Part shown: positions 45,464 to 54,720 of the stretch, in pieces
How the letters are laid out: the number at the start of each line of letters is the position of its first letter
How positions within the stretch are numbered: position 1 is the stretch's first letter
Translations under genes and position numbers: made by a program
Source of the DNA: an uncultured Mycoplasmatota bacterium
Lineage (GTDB): Bacteria > Bacillota_I > Bacilli_A > RF39 > UBA660
Assembly (NCBI GenBank): GCA_900547225.1
Contig: URFW01000003.1
Location: forward strand, 112,719 to 176,718
Direction of reading: 5' to 3'
DNA: 64,000 bases
The notes under the pieces: generated by a model
Database searches by the model: none
Seen by the model: only the letters and a program-made list of their open reading frames with translations
What the model was told of the DNA's origin: nothing

Positions 45464-47012
45464 ATTTATATATTTCATACAATCTAACATCCTTTATGTT
45501 TTTGTTATAGAAACCTAAACCATAAATTTTATTATTTGATAACTCAAAGTAAAATATATTGTTTATCCTTTTTAGGTCATTACTTTTTAAATCATAAATT
45601 GATAGGTAATAATTATTTGCATCTTTCTTCTTTGAATATTTATAATTAATCCAATATAATTTGTTGTTTTTTAGTTCTATTTTGTCAAGATAAGCAAAAT
45701 TACTAGAACCAAATGTATGTATGTTATTTATTAATTTTCCATCTTTGTTAAATAACGCAATTTTTTCAACACCACTTGTTTTGTAATAAACAGCATAAGT
45801 ATCATTATTATATGAAACGGTATATGCAATTTGACTATATTCATTTGTATTTATTAATTTAGGAGAACTTTTTATATCATCTAAATTAAAATGTATGATT
45901 TCGAGTTTGTTATAATGGCTTGTTGTTAAAATTAAGTTTTTACCTTCAACGTTTAAAGTATTATATGAAAGTTCACTTTTATCTGATTTGATTTTATATA
46001 TAAGTGTATCAGTGTTAGTTGATATATTTCTTTCATATATGTTTATTTCATCATTATCGTAGTCAATTATTTCATAGTAGATATTATCTTTATAAAGTCC
46101 TATATTTGTAAGTTGTGGTTGTTCATTGCTAAATGGTAGTGTTAATAATTCATATGGTTGATTTTCTTGTTTATCATAGTAAGCATATATTATGCTATCT
46201 TTAGTAAATTCAGTCCAAGCTGCATAATTATCATTGCCGTATAAATTTGAAATTAAAACATCATCAATTTCATATACAACATTTATATCTTCAGGTTTAT
46301 TGCTAACTGATAATTCATAGTGATTTGTATTATATTTTTTATTAAACATATACCATGTTTTATTAGCTTTTTTAATCAAGTTAGGCCTATTTATTTCATC
46401 ATATATAACAATTGCATTCTTAGAGTATTCAGACCTTGAATATTTCGCATTAAATATATATTTATTTGCTAAAGTAGCGAATCCAACACCAATTAAAATC
46501 ATTATAATTGATGTTATGATTTTTTTAATTGAAGATATTTTTTTCTTACCTTTAGTATTATTATGATATATATAAGTTGAAAGAGCAACACTATAAAAAC
46601 CATATCCAATTGTAAATGAAATATTACTAGTTAAATTTAGACCAATTATAAATGTTCCAATTAATAAAAAAATTAAATATATATAAAATGCTTTTTCATT
46701 TTTATATTTATACTTTATTTTGCCCTCTTTTGATTTTGTTTTATGACAAAATACATCAAGACCAATTGCAATAATACATAAAATCATTCCTATTACTAAC
46801 CAAATATCTTCTTTTTCCTGATTAATAAAGTAATCTATGGTTGAAATCAAATAATTTATTGTAGAAAGTGATAAAAATGTGCTTATGCAATGTATTAGCG
46901 TATTTCTGTTTTGTCTTTTTATAATTCTGTATTTGATTTCTCTTTTTTCTTTATCACTTATTTTTTTATTATCGTTTTCATACTTATATAAAATAAGTTC
47001 TTCATCTTTCAT
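45462..47012 (-). CDS. Unknown membrane protein with large beta-rich C-terminal domain
   Basis: 516 residues. A charged cytosolic head (~1-35) is followed by five or six membrane segments (LSTINYLISTIDYF, IWLVIGMILCIIAIGLDVF, AFYIYLIFLLIGTFIIGL, FTIGYGFYSVALSTYIY, IITSIIMILIGVGFATLA), then ~310 residues of repeated short strands with aromatic residues (YEIDDVLIS, IIYAYYDK, GLYKDNIYYEIIDYD, NDTYAVYYKT, LYWINYKY), which looks like a beta-propeller outside the cell. I do not recognise the family. The start has AGGAGGTG six bases upstream. Divergent from the acyltransferase-like gene. Confidence 0.6.
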   Translation of the reverse strand: MKDEELILYKYENDNKKISDKEKREIKYRIIKRQNRNTLIHCISTFLSLSTINYLISTIDYFINQEKEDIWLVIGMILCIIAIGLDVFCHKTKSKEGKIKYKYKNEKAFYIYLIFLLIGTFIIGLNLTSNISFTIGYGFYSVALSTYIYHNNTKGKKKISSIKKIITSIIMILIGVGFATLANKYIFNAKYSRSEYSKNAIVIYDEINRPNLIKKANKTWYMFNKKYNTNHYELSVSNKPEDINVVYEIDDVLISNLYGNDNYAAWTEFTKDSIIYAYYDKQENQPYELLTLPFSNEQPQLTNIGLYKDNIYYEIIDYDNDEINIYERNISTNTDTLIYKIKSDKSELSYNTLNVEGKNLILTTSHYNKLEIIHFNLDDIKSSPKLINTNEYSQIAYTVSYNNDTYAVYYKTSGVEKIALFNKDGKLINNIHTFGSSNFAYLDKIELKNNKLYWINYKYSKKKDANNYYLSIYDLKSNDLKRINNIFYFELSNNKIYGLGFYNKNIKDVRLYEIYK

Positions 47013-47144
47013 AAAACACCTCCTGCTACTTTATAATTTGATTATAACATAACATAAGTAAACCAATCAAATTATTAATGACAATATCCATAATAAATGA
47101 TAAAATTTTACTAGTTAGATAAAAGAGTATGAAAGGAAAAAAAT

Positions 47145-48017
47145 ATGAAAAGTAAGGTAATAGAAGCGTTACATTTTTATGGTATTAAAGATGAGAAATA
47201 TAAAAAAAGATGTCTTGAAGTTGTATATGATATAAATAATAATGGAGTGTTAAAAAATAAAGTAGAAGAATTATTTTATAAACTATATGATAGAAATAAA
47301 GAAAGTCTTTCTAAGCTTTGGAAAGCGAAAAAGGTAAGTGAGTTATTTGGAGAATGTGACTTGTTTATAACATCAGTTATGATTTTATTAGGTTATGATA
47401 TACACAGGAAAAATATGAGTAAATATAACTTATCGGACGAACAAAAAAGTATTCATATAAAAAGAGTTAAAAATGCACTATTAGATGATATATATATAAG
47501 AGGATATGAAAGTGTTAGAATATCTCAAATGCTTTGGGCTAGTTACTTTATTAATTTAAGAATAATTGAAGTAGGTGGTTTTCAGTACGAGTTAGTATCA
47601 GAAAATCCTATTACTAAAGAGAAGGAAGAATGCATAAAAATGCACGTGCCGAAAGGAGCTAGTTTAAATGAAGAAGACGTACGTAGTTCAATAAGAAAAT
47701 CTACTTATGAAATAGAAAGATATTTTAATGTTAAAGATATTAATTATTACATAGAGTCGTGGCTTTTAAGTCCTGAGGTCTTAGCGTTATTAGATGATAA
47801 TTCAAATATACTAAAATTTAGTAAGTTGTTTTCTATAAAATCAATGGGAGAGTGCACTAGAGATATTTTGGATTTTGTTTTTAATGACGTTTATATAAAA
47901 GACTATAATTTATTAGTATGTAAAACATCTTTACAAGTAAAATTAAAGAGTTTATTAATAAATAAAAAAGAAATTCATATAGGTATTGGAAAATTAAAAC
48001 AGGTTGACCAAATTTAA
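47145..48017 (+). CDS. GNAT-like acyltransferase-domain protein
   Basis: 290 residues. The second half fits the GNAT-like C-terminal domain found in 'acyltransferase domain-containing' proteins of Firmicutes: ASYFINLRIIEVGGFQYELV, then KMHVPKGASLNEEDVRSSI (compare the family's I-H-I-P-x-G pattern) and a later YIESWLLSPEVLALL. The first half is helical and would be the companion N-terminal domain. Substrate unknown. The ribosome site GAAAGG precedes ATG 47145. The EF-hand protein follows 41 bases later. Confidence 0.6.
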   Translation: MKSKVIEALHFYGIKDEKYKKRCLEVVYDINNNGVLKNKVEELFYKLYDRNKESLSKLWKAKKVSELFGECDLFITSVMILLGYDIHRKNMSKYNLSDEQKSIHIKRVKNALLDDIYIRGYESVRISQMLWASYFINLRIIEVGGFQYELVSENPITKEKEECIKMHVPKGASLNEEDVRSSIRKSTYEIERYFNVKDINYYIESWLLSPEVLALLDDNSNILKFSKLFSIKSMGECTRDILDFVFNDVYIKDYNLLVCKTSLQVKLKSLLINKKEIHIGIGKLKQVDQI

Positions 48018-48058
48018 GTGTTGTGTTAATATCATTTTAGAAAATAGGAGATATTCTT

Positions 48059-48670
48059 ATGGAAGAAAAAAAGCAAAAAAATATAAAAAAACTAGCTGTA
48101 GTAGCATTTATAGTATCTATATTATCTTTGGCGATAGCATATACAGCAGTTAGTAAAATGATGATAGTTGTAAAAAGAAATACGGTAATATCTGATTCAA
48201 GATGGAATGTTCACTTTGATAATTTAGAATCTAAAACATCTGGTGGTGCCAAAATAATTAGATATCCAAGTCTAAAATATGATAAAACTTATATTGGTGA
48301 TTTTTCTGTTTCACTAACAAAACCAGGTGATAGTGTTTTGTTTACTTATGATGTAGTTAACTCAGGAAGTTTAAGGGCAAAGTATCAAAAAACACTCGTA
48401 AATGACATGGAAAAGAAAAATAAAATAACATTAGCAATAGCTAAAACGATATTTGAGGAAGCTGATTTTGATGGTGATGGAAAAACGGATGATAAAGAAA
48501 TAGAAAAAGTAATTAACAATATTACCATAGAAGATAAGATATTTAAAGAAACACTTCAGCCAAATGAAGTTCATTCTTGTTATTTGAAAATAAGTTTTGA
48601 TGGAAATGAACTTCCGAAGGGTAATATAAAGCTTAATTTAAATATTAAGTACATATTTGTACAAGAATGA
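48059..48670 (+). CDS. Membrane-anchored secreted protein with EF-hand loop
   Basis: 203 residues. A Lys-rich head and one hydrophobic segment (LAVVAFIVSILSLAIAYTAV) give a signal anchor. The outside part starts with SDSRWNVHFDNLESKTSGGA, then a strand-rich region (SVSLTKPGDSVLFTYDVVNSG) recalling TasA/CalY-type surface proteins. An exact EF-hand calcium loop, DFDGDGKTDDKE, is at ~residues 139-150, inside a helical insertion. No SipW-type peptidase or sortase gene is nearby. Function inferred only as surface-exposed, calcium-binding. Confidence 0.6.
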   Translation: MEEKKQKNIKKLAVVAFIVSILSLAIAYTAVSKMMIVVKRNTVISDSRWNVHFDNLESKTSGGAKIIRYPSLKYDKTYIGDFSVSLTKPGDSVLFTYDVVNSGSLRAKYQKTLVNDMEKKNKITLAIAKTIFEEADFDGDGKTDDKEIEKVINNITIEDKIFKETLQPNEVHSCYLKISFDGNELPKGNIKLNLNIKYIFVQE

Positions 48671-48687
48671 TTTTAATAATTTTTAAT

Positions 48688-48730
48688 AATAATTCTATTG
48701 ACTTATAAATAGCAAGTTGATAGAATTATT
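48688..48730. promoter_or_regulatory. MarR operator-promoter of the ABC exporter operon
   Basis: Promoter TTGACT (48698-48703)-17-TAGAAT (48721-48726). It is bracketed by an 11-bp perfect inverted repeat, AATAATTCTAT (48688-48698) and ATAGAATTATT (48720-48730). A dimeric regulator bound there would cover both promoter boxes. Confidence 0.65.
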
Positions 48731-48765
48731 TTTGTTAGTTACCTTACAAAAGTGTGGTGAATATT

Positions 48766-49194
48766 ATGGAAAGAAAAGTAGCTTTCGAAATAAAGAGACT
48801 TGATAATTTAATAAATAGGAAAATATTAAAGTATCTAAAAAAAGAAAACATAAAAAATATATCCCACGTACAAGCTGAAATATTAAGATACTTGTATGTA
48901 AATAGGGATAATACCGTATATCAAAGTGATATTGAAAAGGAAGCAGATATAAGGCGCTCGACCGTATCTGGCATCTTAAAGACAATGGAGAAAAATGGTT
49001 TAATAAAAAGAATTGATTCCAAAAAAGATACTAGAAAAAAAGAAGTTACTTTAACTAATTTAAGTGTAAAAAGACATAATGAAATGAACATAAAAGTTCA
49101 AAAGTTTGAAAAAGAACTATTAAATGGCATATCATTAGAAGAGAAAAAAGTATTTTTTAAGGTGATTGATAAATTAGCGGATAATTTAAAATAA
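48766..49194 (+). CDS. MarR-family repressor of the exporter operon
   Basis: 142 residues from ATG 48766 (GTGGTGAAT upstream). Winged helix core: VQAEILRYLYVNRDNTVYQSDIEKEADIRRSTVSGILKTMEKNGLI followed by the wing DSKKDTRKKEVTLT, all MarR-typical (motif given from ~residues 36-95). It stands first in an operon with two ABC half-transporters, 14 bases before the first, as in many drug-inducible exporters. It probably represses its own operon through the inverted repeat over the promoter; the ligand is unknown. Confidence 0.88.
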   Translation: MERKVAFEIKRLDNLINRKILKYLKKENIKNISHVQAEILRYLYVNRDNTVYQSDIEKEADIRRSTVSGILKTMEKNGLIKRIDSKKDTRKKEVTLTNLSVKRHNEMNIKVQKFEKELLNGISLEEKKVFFKVIDKLADNLK

Positions 49195-49208
49195 GAAAGG
49201 AAAAGATT

Positions 49209-50960
49209 ATGACTAAGTTGTTAAAAGAATTTAATAAAAAAGATTATTTTTTAGTACTTGTATGTACTTTGTTAATTATATTTCAGGTATGGCTTGATTT
49301 AAGACTTCCTGATTATATGTCTGAAATAACAAAGCTAGTTCAAACAGAAGGAAGCAAGATGTCGGACATACTATCACAAGGTGGTTATATGCTTTTATGT
49401 GCATTAGGTTCGCTTATATCAGCATTTATAGTTGGATACTTAACATCTTATATTTCTGCAACATTCTCTCAAAAGACTAGAAAAACCTTATTTACCAAGG
49501 TACAAAGTTTTAGTATGGAAGAGATAAAAAAGTTTAAAACTAGTAGCTTAATTACTAGAACAACAAATGATATTACAAACATTCAAATGTTTATATCAAT
49601 GGGACTTCAAATGCTTATAAAGGCACCTATTACTGCCGTATGGGCAATTCTTAAAATATTAGGTAAAAATTATAGATGGAGTATTGCAACAGGAGTTGCG
49701 GTAGTTGTTATGCTATCTGTTATAGGCACGTTAATGCTTATTGTTTTACCAAGATTTAAAATTGTTCAAAAGCTAATCGATAACATAAATGATAAAACCC
49801 GTGAGAACTTAACTGGAGTACGTGTTATAAGAGCGTTTAATGCTGAAAAATATCAGGAAGATAGGTTTGAAGATGCTAATCAAAAACTTACTAATACGCA
49901 GATGTTCAACCAAAGAATGATGTCTATAATGTCTCCTACAATGTATCTTATAATGAATTTACTTCCTCTTTCTATATATGTTATAGGAGCAGGCTTAATT
50001 AATAGTGCAGGTTTGTTTGATAGATTAAACTTGTTTAGTGATATGGTGGTATTTTCAAGTTATGCAATGCAAGTTATTATGGCGTTTTTGATGCTTGCAA
50101 TGATATTTGTAATGTATCCTAGAGCAAGTGTATCAGTAGAACGTATTATGGAAGTTATTGATACTAAAACAAAAATAACTGATGGAGAATTTTTAGGTAA
50201 TACTAAATTAATGGGAGAAGTTGAATTTAAAAACGTATCATTTAAATATCCTGATGCTGATGAATATGTTCTTAAAAACATTTCTTTTAAAGCAAAAAAG
50301 GGAGATACATTAGCACTTATTGGTTCAACTGGATCTGGTAAGAGTACGATTGTAAACCTTATTATGCGTTTTTATGACGTAACAGAAGGTGAAATACTAA
50401 TAGATGGTAAAAACATAAAAGAATATAAATTAGAAACTTTATATAAAAAGATAGGTTATGTGCCTCAACGTGCCGTTATGTTTAATGGTAGTGTTAAATA
50501 TAACATTTCTTATGGTGATAAAAAAGTAAGCGAAAAAGATATGAAAAACGCTGCCCGAGTTGCACAAGCATCTGAATTTATAGATAAGATGCCAAAAGGA
50601 TATGATGCAAACGTATCATCCGGTGGAACTAATATATCTGGTGGTCAAAAGCAAAGACTTGCAATAGCACGTGCGGTAGCGAAAGACCCAGAAATATTCG
50701 TATTTGATGATTCGTTTAGTGCGTTAGATTATAAAACCGATTATACCTTAAGAAAAGAACTTAAGAAAAATGCTAAAGATAAAACTAACATAATTGTTGC
50801 ACAAAGAATTGGTACTATTTTAAATGCAGATGAAATAATCGTATTAGAAAATGGTTTTGTTAAGGGATGCGGCACTCACGCTGAACTATTAAAGAAGTGT
50901 AAGGTTTATAAGGAAATAGCTTTATCACAATTATCAAAGGAGGAACTTGAAAATGAATAA
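49209..50960 (+). CDS. ABC multidrug-type half-transporter, non-canonical ATPase subunit
   Basis: 583 residues: six membrane segments, then an ATPase domain with Walker A GSTGSGKSTIV, Q-loop YVPQRAVMF, signature ISGGQKQRLAIARA and Walker B FVFDDSFSALD. The residue after Walker B is Asp, where the catalytic Glu is normally found, so this subunit builds the degenerate ATP site of a heterodimer. Its partner overlaps by eight bases. The arrangement matches BmrCD/LmrCD-type exporters. Substrate unknown. Confidence 0.9.
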   Translation: MTKLLKEFNKKDYFLVLVCTLLIIFQVWLDLRLPDYMSEITKLVQTEGSKMSDILSQGGYMLLCALGSLISAFIVGYLTSYISATFSQKTRKTLFTKVQSFSMEEIKKFKTSSLITRTTNDITNIQMFISMGLQMLIKAPITAVWAILKILGKNYRWSIATGVAVVVMLSVIGTLMLIVLPRFKIVQKLIDNINDKTRENLTGVRVIRAFNAEKYQEDRFEDANQKLTNTQMFNQRMMSIMSPTMYLIMNLLPLSIYVIGAGLINSAGLFDRLNLFSDMVVFSSYAMQVIMAFLMLAMIFVMYPRASVSVERIMEVIDTKTKITDGEFLGNTKLMGEVEFKNVSFKYPDADEYVLKNISFKAKKGDTLALIGSTGSGKSTIVNLIMRFYDVTEGEILIDGKNIKEYKLETLYKKIGYVPQRAVMFNGSVKYNISYGDKKVSEKDMKNAARVAQASEFIDKMPKGYDANVSSGGTNISGGQKQRLAIARAVAKDPEIFVFDDSFSALDYKTDYTLRKELKKNAKDKTNIIVAQRIGTILNADEIIVLENGFVKGCGTHAELLKKCKVYKEIALSQLSKEELENE

Positions 50961-53157
50961 TCGAGATAACGAAAACAAGGCGCCTCAAAGAAGAATGCAT
51001 GGACCAAATAGAGGTGATTTCGAAAAACCAAAAAACTTATCCTTGACGGTGAAAAAGCTATTTAGTTATTTAAAGAGTTTTATGCCTTTTATAATAATTG
51101 CACTTATTTTTGCAGCGGCATCATCGGTATTTTCAATAATAGGGCCTAATAAATTAAGAGATTTAACTGATGAATTATCTAAGGGACTAGTTTTGGATAA
51201 AAATAAGATAGAAGTTATAAGCAAAGATATTTCATCTACCTTAAATGAAGAAAACATAAAAGAAATAACAACCAAAATATATAAAAATGAGGATATATCT
51301 GGTGTAAGTGATGAAGATAAAGCAACTTTTATGAAAATAATTTCTAGCATGGATAAAAATGATAGCAGTGCTATGATAAAAAGTGTTTCAGATATGCCAA
51401 AATCTATTCAACGATTACTTCTTCCAGAAAGTACGATTAATAAAAAGAAAATAACAACTGATGATAAAGTAATATTCTTAAAAGAAATGAATGGTATTAC
51501 TAAAAAATCATCTGCAAAAGATATTTATGCTAAATTAGATAAATTACCAAATAGTATATCTAGTCTTATTAAACCTTCAATTAACATGAATGCTGTTAAG
51601 AAAATAGTTATATTCTTACTTACTATTTATTTAGTAAGTGCACTATTTAACTTCTTAGAAGGATTTATAATGGCTAGTGTTGCAAATGATTTTGCAAGAA
51701 ATTTAAGAACTAAAATATCTATAAAAATAAATAAATTAGCTTTAAAATATTTTGATTCTCATTCAAATGGTGACATATTATCACGTGTTACAAATGATGT
51801 TGATACGGTAGCGCAGACAATGTCTCAAAGTCTTGGTTCATTTGTTTCTGCAATAGCATTATTTATAGGATGCGTAATTATGATGTTTAAAACTAATTGG
51901 ATACTTGCTATAACAGCTATTTTATCATCACTTATTGGATTTATATTTATGTCGTTTATCTTAAGTAAATCTCAAAAATATTTCTTAGCAAGACAAGTAG
52001 AGTTAGGTAAATTAAATGGACACATTGAAGAGATATATTCATCTCATAACGTAGTTAAAGCATATAATGGTAATTATGATGCATCAAAGAAATTCGATGA
52101 ATTAAATGAAAACGTATTTGAATGTAATCGTATGAGTCAATTTTTATCTGGTCTTATGCCATCTATGATGAGTTTTATTGGTAATTTTGGATATGTGGCA
52201 GTATGTGTTGTTGGTGCGCTTTTAACAATAAATGGAAACATAAGTTTTGGTGTAATAGTTGCGTTTATGATATACGTAAGATTATTTACTTCACCATTAT
52301 CTCAAATAGCACAAGGAATGACCTCACTACAATCTACTTGTGCAGCTGCAGAAAGGGTATTTGAGTTTATTGAAGAGCCTGAAATGGAAGATGAAAAACA
52401 TCTAAAGAAGAAGTTAAATACTAAGAAAGTTAAAGGAAACATTGAATTTAAACACGTTAAATTTGGATATGACAGTGATAAAGTAATCATAAATGATTTT
52501 AATTGTAAGGTAAAACCCGGTCAAAAAATTGCAATAGTAGGTCCAACAGGAGCTGGGAAAACAACGATGGTTAATTTACTTATGAAATTCTATAACATAA
52601 ATGATGGTGACATATTAATTGATGGTGTATCAATTAAAGAACTAAAAAGAGAAAACATACATGATTTATTTATCATGGTACTTCAAGATACTTGGTTATT
52701 TAACGGAAGCATAAGAGATAATATTAAGTATAATAAAAAGAGAGTTTCTGATAAAATAATAGAAAAATCGTTAGAAACAGTTGGAGCACTTCACTTTGTA
52801 AAGTCTCTTCCTGGAGGACTTGATTATCAAATAACGGATAGTGAATCAATATCAGCAGGACAGAAACAGCTTCTTACAATAGCTCGTGGTATGGTAAAAG
52901 ATGCTCCATTTCTTATTTTAGATGAAGCAACATCATCAGTAGATACAAGAACGGAAGAACTTGTTCAAAAAGCAATGGATAAGTTAACCAAGGGAAGAAC
53001 TTCATTTATAATTGCACATAGACTATCTACGATTAAAAACGCTGATATAATATTAGTTATGAAAGATGGTAATATAATAGAGCAAGGAAATCATAAAGCT
53101 TTAATGAAGAAAAATGGTTTTTATGCTGATTTATATAATTCACAATTTAAAAATTAA
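50953..53157 (+). CDS. ABC multidrug-type half-transporter, catalytic subunit with large loop
   Basis: 734 residues from ATG 50953 (AAGGAGGAAC upstream). Walker A GPTGAGKTTMV, signature ISAGQKQLLTIARG and Walker B FLILDEATSSVD with the catalytic Glu. About 130 residues (roughly 60-190) are inserted between TM1 and TM2, predicted outside the cell, mostly helical and charged. Such extracellular loops occur in one half of heterodimeric exporters of this type. The C-terminus has the normal H-loop IIAHRLSTIKNADII. A terminator follows. Confidence 0.9.
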   Translation: MNNRDNENKAPQRRMHGPNRGDFEKPKNLSLTVKKLFSYLKSFMPFIIIALIFAAASSVFSIIGPNKLRDLTDELSKGLVLDKNKIEVISKDISSTLNEENIKEITTKIYKNEDISGVSDEDKATFMKIISSMDKNDSSAMIKSVSDMPKSIQRLLLPESTINKKKITTDDKVIFLKEMNGITKKSSAKDIYAKLDKLPNSISSLIKPSINMNAVKKIVIFLLTIYLVSALFNFLEGFIMASVANDFARNLRTKISIKINKLALKYFDSHSNGDILSRVTNDVDTVAQTMSQSLGSFVSAIALFIGCVIMMFKTNWILAITAILSSLIGFIFMSFILSKSQKYFLARQVELGKLNGHIEEIYSSHNVVKAYNGNYDASKKFDELNENVFECNRMSQFLSGLMPSMMSFIGNFGYVAVCVVGALLTINGNISFGVIVAFMIYVRLFTSPLSQIAQGMTSLQSTCAAAERVFEFIEEPEMEDEKHLKKKLNTKKVKGNIEFKHVKFGYDSDKVIINDFNCKVKPGQKIAIVGPTGAGKTTMVNLLMKFYNINDGDILIDGVSIKELKRENIHDLFIMVLQDTWLFNGSIRDNIKYNKKRVSDKIIEKSLETVGALHFVKSLPGGLDYQITDSESISAGQKQLLTIARGMVKDAPFLILDEATSSVDTRTEELVQKAMDKLTKGRTSFIIAHRLSTIKNADIILVMKDGNIIEQGNHKALMKKNGFYADLYNSQFKN

Positions 53158-53165
53158 TAATTATA

Positions 53166-53200
53166 AATATTAATCATTTATTTGATTAATATTTTTTTTG
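53166..53200 (+). terminator. Terminator of the MarR-ABC operon
   Basis: Perfect 11-bp stem AATATTAATCA/TGATTAATATT with a T-run. Confidence 0.85.
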
Positions 53201-53240
53201 GAATAAAAATGAGTTATAATTATAATTAAGGAGAGTTGAT

Positions 53241-54188
53241 ATGAAAAAGGTAGAGTTACATTTACACTTAGACGGAAGTGTAAGAGAAAGTACGATAGCA
53301 GAACTTTTAGGTGTAAATGAAAATGACATAGAAAATATGCTGCACGCAAGTGATTTTAATTGTGATTTAAAAGAGTATTTAACTAAGTTCGATATGCCAT
53401 TAAAAGTTATGCAAACAAAGGAAAATTTAAGTAGAATTGCAATGGAATTAGGCGAAGACTTAGAAAAAGATGACATAATATATGCAGAAGTCAGGTTTGC
53501 ACCACAATTGCATACAAAAAATGGATTATCATATGATGATATTGTGCTTTCTGTTATAGATGGTTTTAAAAAGTGTAACATAAAAATAAACGTAATTTTA
53601 TGTATGATGAGGGGTGCAAGTTATATAAATAATTTAAAAACTATAGAAGTTGCAGAAAAATATCTAAATAAAGGAGTAGTTGCACTTGATTTAGCAGGTG
53701 ATGAAAAACACTTTAAAACAAAGGATTATGAAGAATTGTTTAAGGTAGCTAAAGAAAAAAATATTCCTTTTACAATTCATGCTGGAGAAGCAGATAATGC
53801 AAATAGCGTATTAGATGCAATAAGTTTTGGCGCAAAAAGAATAGGTCATGGAATAAGAATAATAGATGATAATGATGCCATAGATGAAGTTATAAAAAAT
53901 AAAGTTACTTTAGAAGTTTGTCCAACAAGTAATTTTCAAACTAAAGCAGTAGAAATATATAAGAATCATCCTATAAAAAAGTTATATGAAAAGGGTGTTT
54001 TAATAACTGTTAGTACTGATAATAACACGGTGTCAAACACTACTTTATCCCTTGAGTATGAACGTCTTAGATCTTACTTTGACTTTACTGACAATGACTT
54101 TTTAACTTTTAACATAAACGCTATTAACGCGGCATTTATAAGTGATTTAGAAAAGAAAAAATACATAAAAATATTAAAGGGAGATTAA
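53241..54188 (+). CDS. add: Adenosine deaminase
   Basis: 315 residues. Deaminates adenosine (or deoxyadenosine) to inosine for purine salvage. Zinc and catalytic motifs: VELHLHLDGSVRE, FTIHAGEAD, RIGHGIRI, EVCPTSNFQT and the metal Asp in STDNNTVSNTTL. The family's usual TDDP reads TDNN, so one position varies. It heads a cluster with a phosphatase, a deformylase-like protein and CorA, with one base between the stop and the next ATG. Ribosome site AAGGAGAG. Confidence 0.9.
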   Translation: MKKVELHLHLDGSVRESTIAELLGVNENDIENMLHASDFNCDLKEYLTKFDMPLKVMQTKENLSRIAMELGEDLEKDDIIYAEVRFAPQLHTKNGLSYDDIVLSVIDGFKKCNIKINVILCMMRGASYINNLKTIEVAEKYLNKGVVALDLAGDEKHFKTKDYEELFKVAKEKNIPFTIHAGEADNANSVLDAISFGAKRIGHGIRIIDDNDAIDEVIKNKVTLEVCPTSNFQTKAVEIYKNHPIKKLYEKGVLITVSTDNNTVSNTTLSLEYERLRSYFDFTDNDFLTFNINAINAAFISDLEKKKYIKILKGD

Positions 54189-54189
54189 T

Positions 54190-54720
54190 ATGAAGTTATA
54201 TGTAATTAGACATGGGAGAACGCCTTGGAATGAAAAAGGATTGATGCAAGGCATAGAAGATATAAAACTTAGCTTAACAGGAAAAAAAGAGGCTGAAGAT
54301 ATAAGAGAAAAATTAAAAGATATAAACTTTGATATATGTATTTCATCTCCACTTAAAAGAACTTTAGAAACGGCTAATATAGTAACAAATGGAAAGTGCA
54401 AAATTATTACTGATGAACTTTTAATTGAAAGAAATTTAGGAGAATTTGAAGGAAAAAAATACAATGATTATCAAAAATTGAATTACTGGGACTATAAACT
54501 AAATAATGATTTATATGGTGTAGAACCGGTTAAAGCCATACTTAAAAGAACATCATCTTTTCTAAATAAGTTAAAAGAAAAAGATTTTAAGACGGTTTTA
54601 ATAGTATCTCACGCTGCAACTATAAGAGCAATTAATTATAATATAATAGGTTATGATTCTAATACAAAGTTTTTAGAGTTTAAACCTGTTCATGGAAAGG
54701 TTTATGAATATGAAATATGA
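54190..54720 (+). CDS. Histidine-phosphatase superfamily protein
   Basis: 176 residues. Phosphoglycerate-mutase-like phosphatase: the RHG motif YVIRHGRTPWNEKGLMQG at the N-terminus, SSPLKRTLETA, the second catalytic region IERNLGEFEGKKY and the C-terminal His in VSHAATIRAI. The small size suggests a phosphatase, not a mutase. The substrate is not predictable. ATG 54190 follows GGGAGAT, which overlaps the end of add. Confidence 0.88.
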   Translation: MKLYVIRHGRTPWNEKGLMQGIEDIKLSLTGKKEAEDIREKLKDINFDICISSPLKRTLETANIVTNGKCKIITDELLIERNLGEFEGKKYNDYQKLNYWDYKLNNDLYGVEPVKAILKRTSSFLNKLKEKDFKTVLIVSHAATIRAINYNIIGYDSNTKFLEFKPVHGKVYEYEI

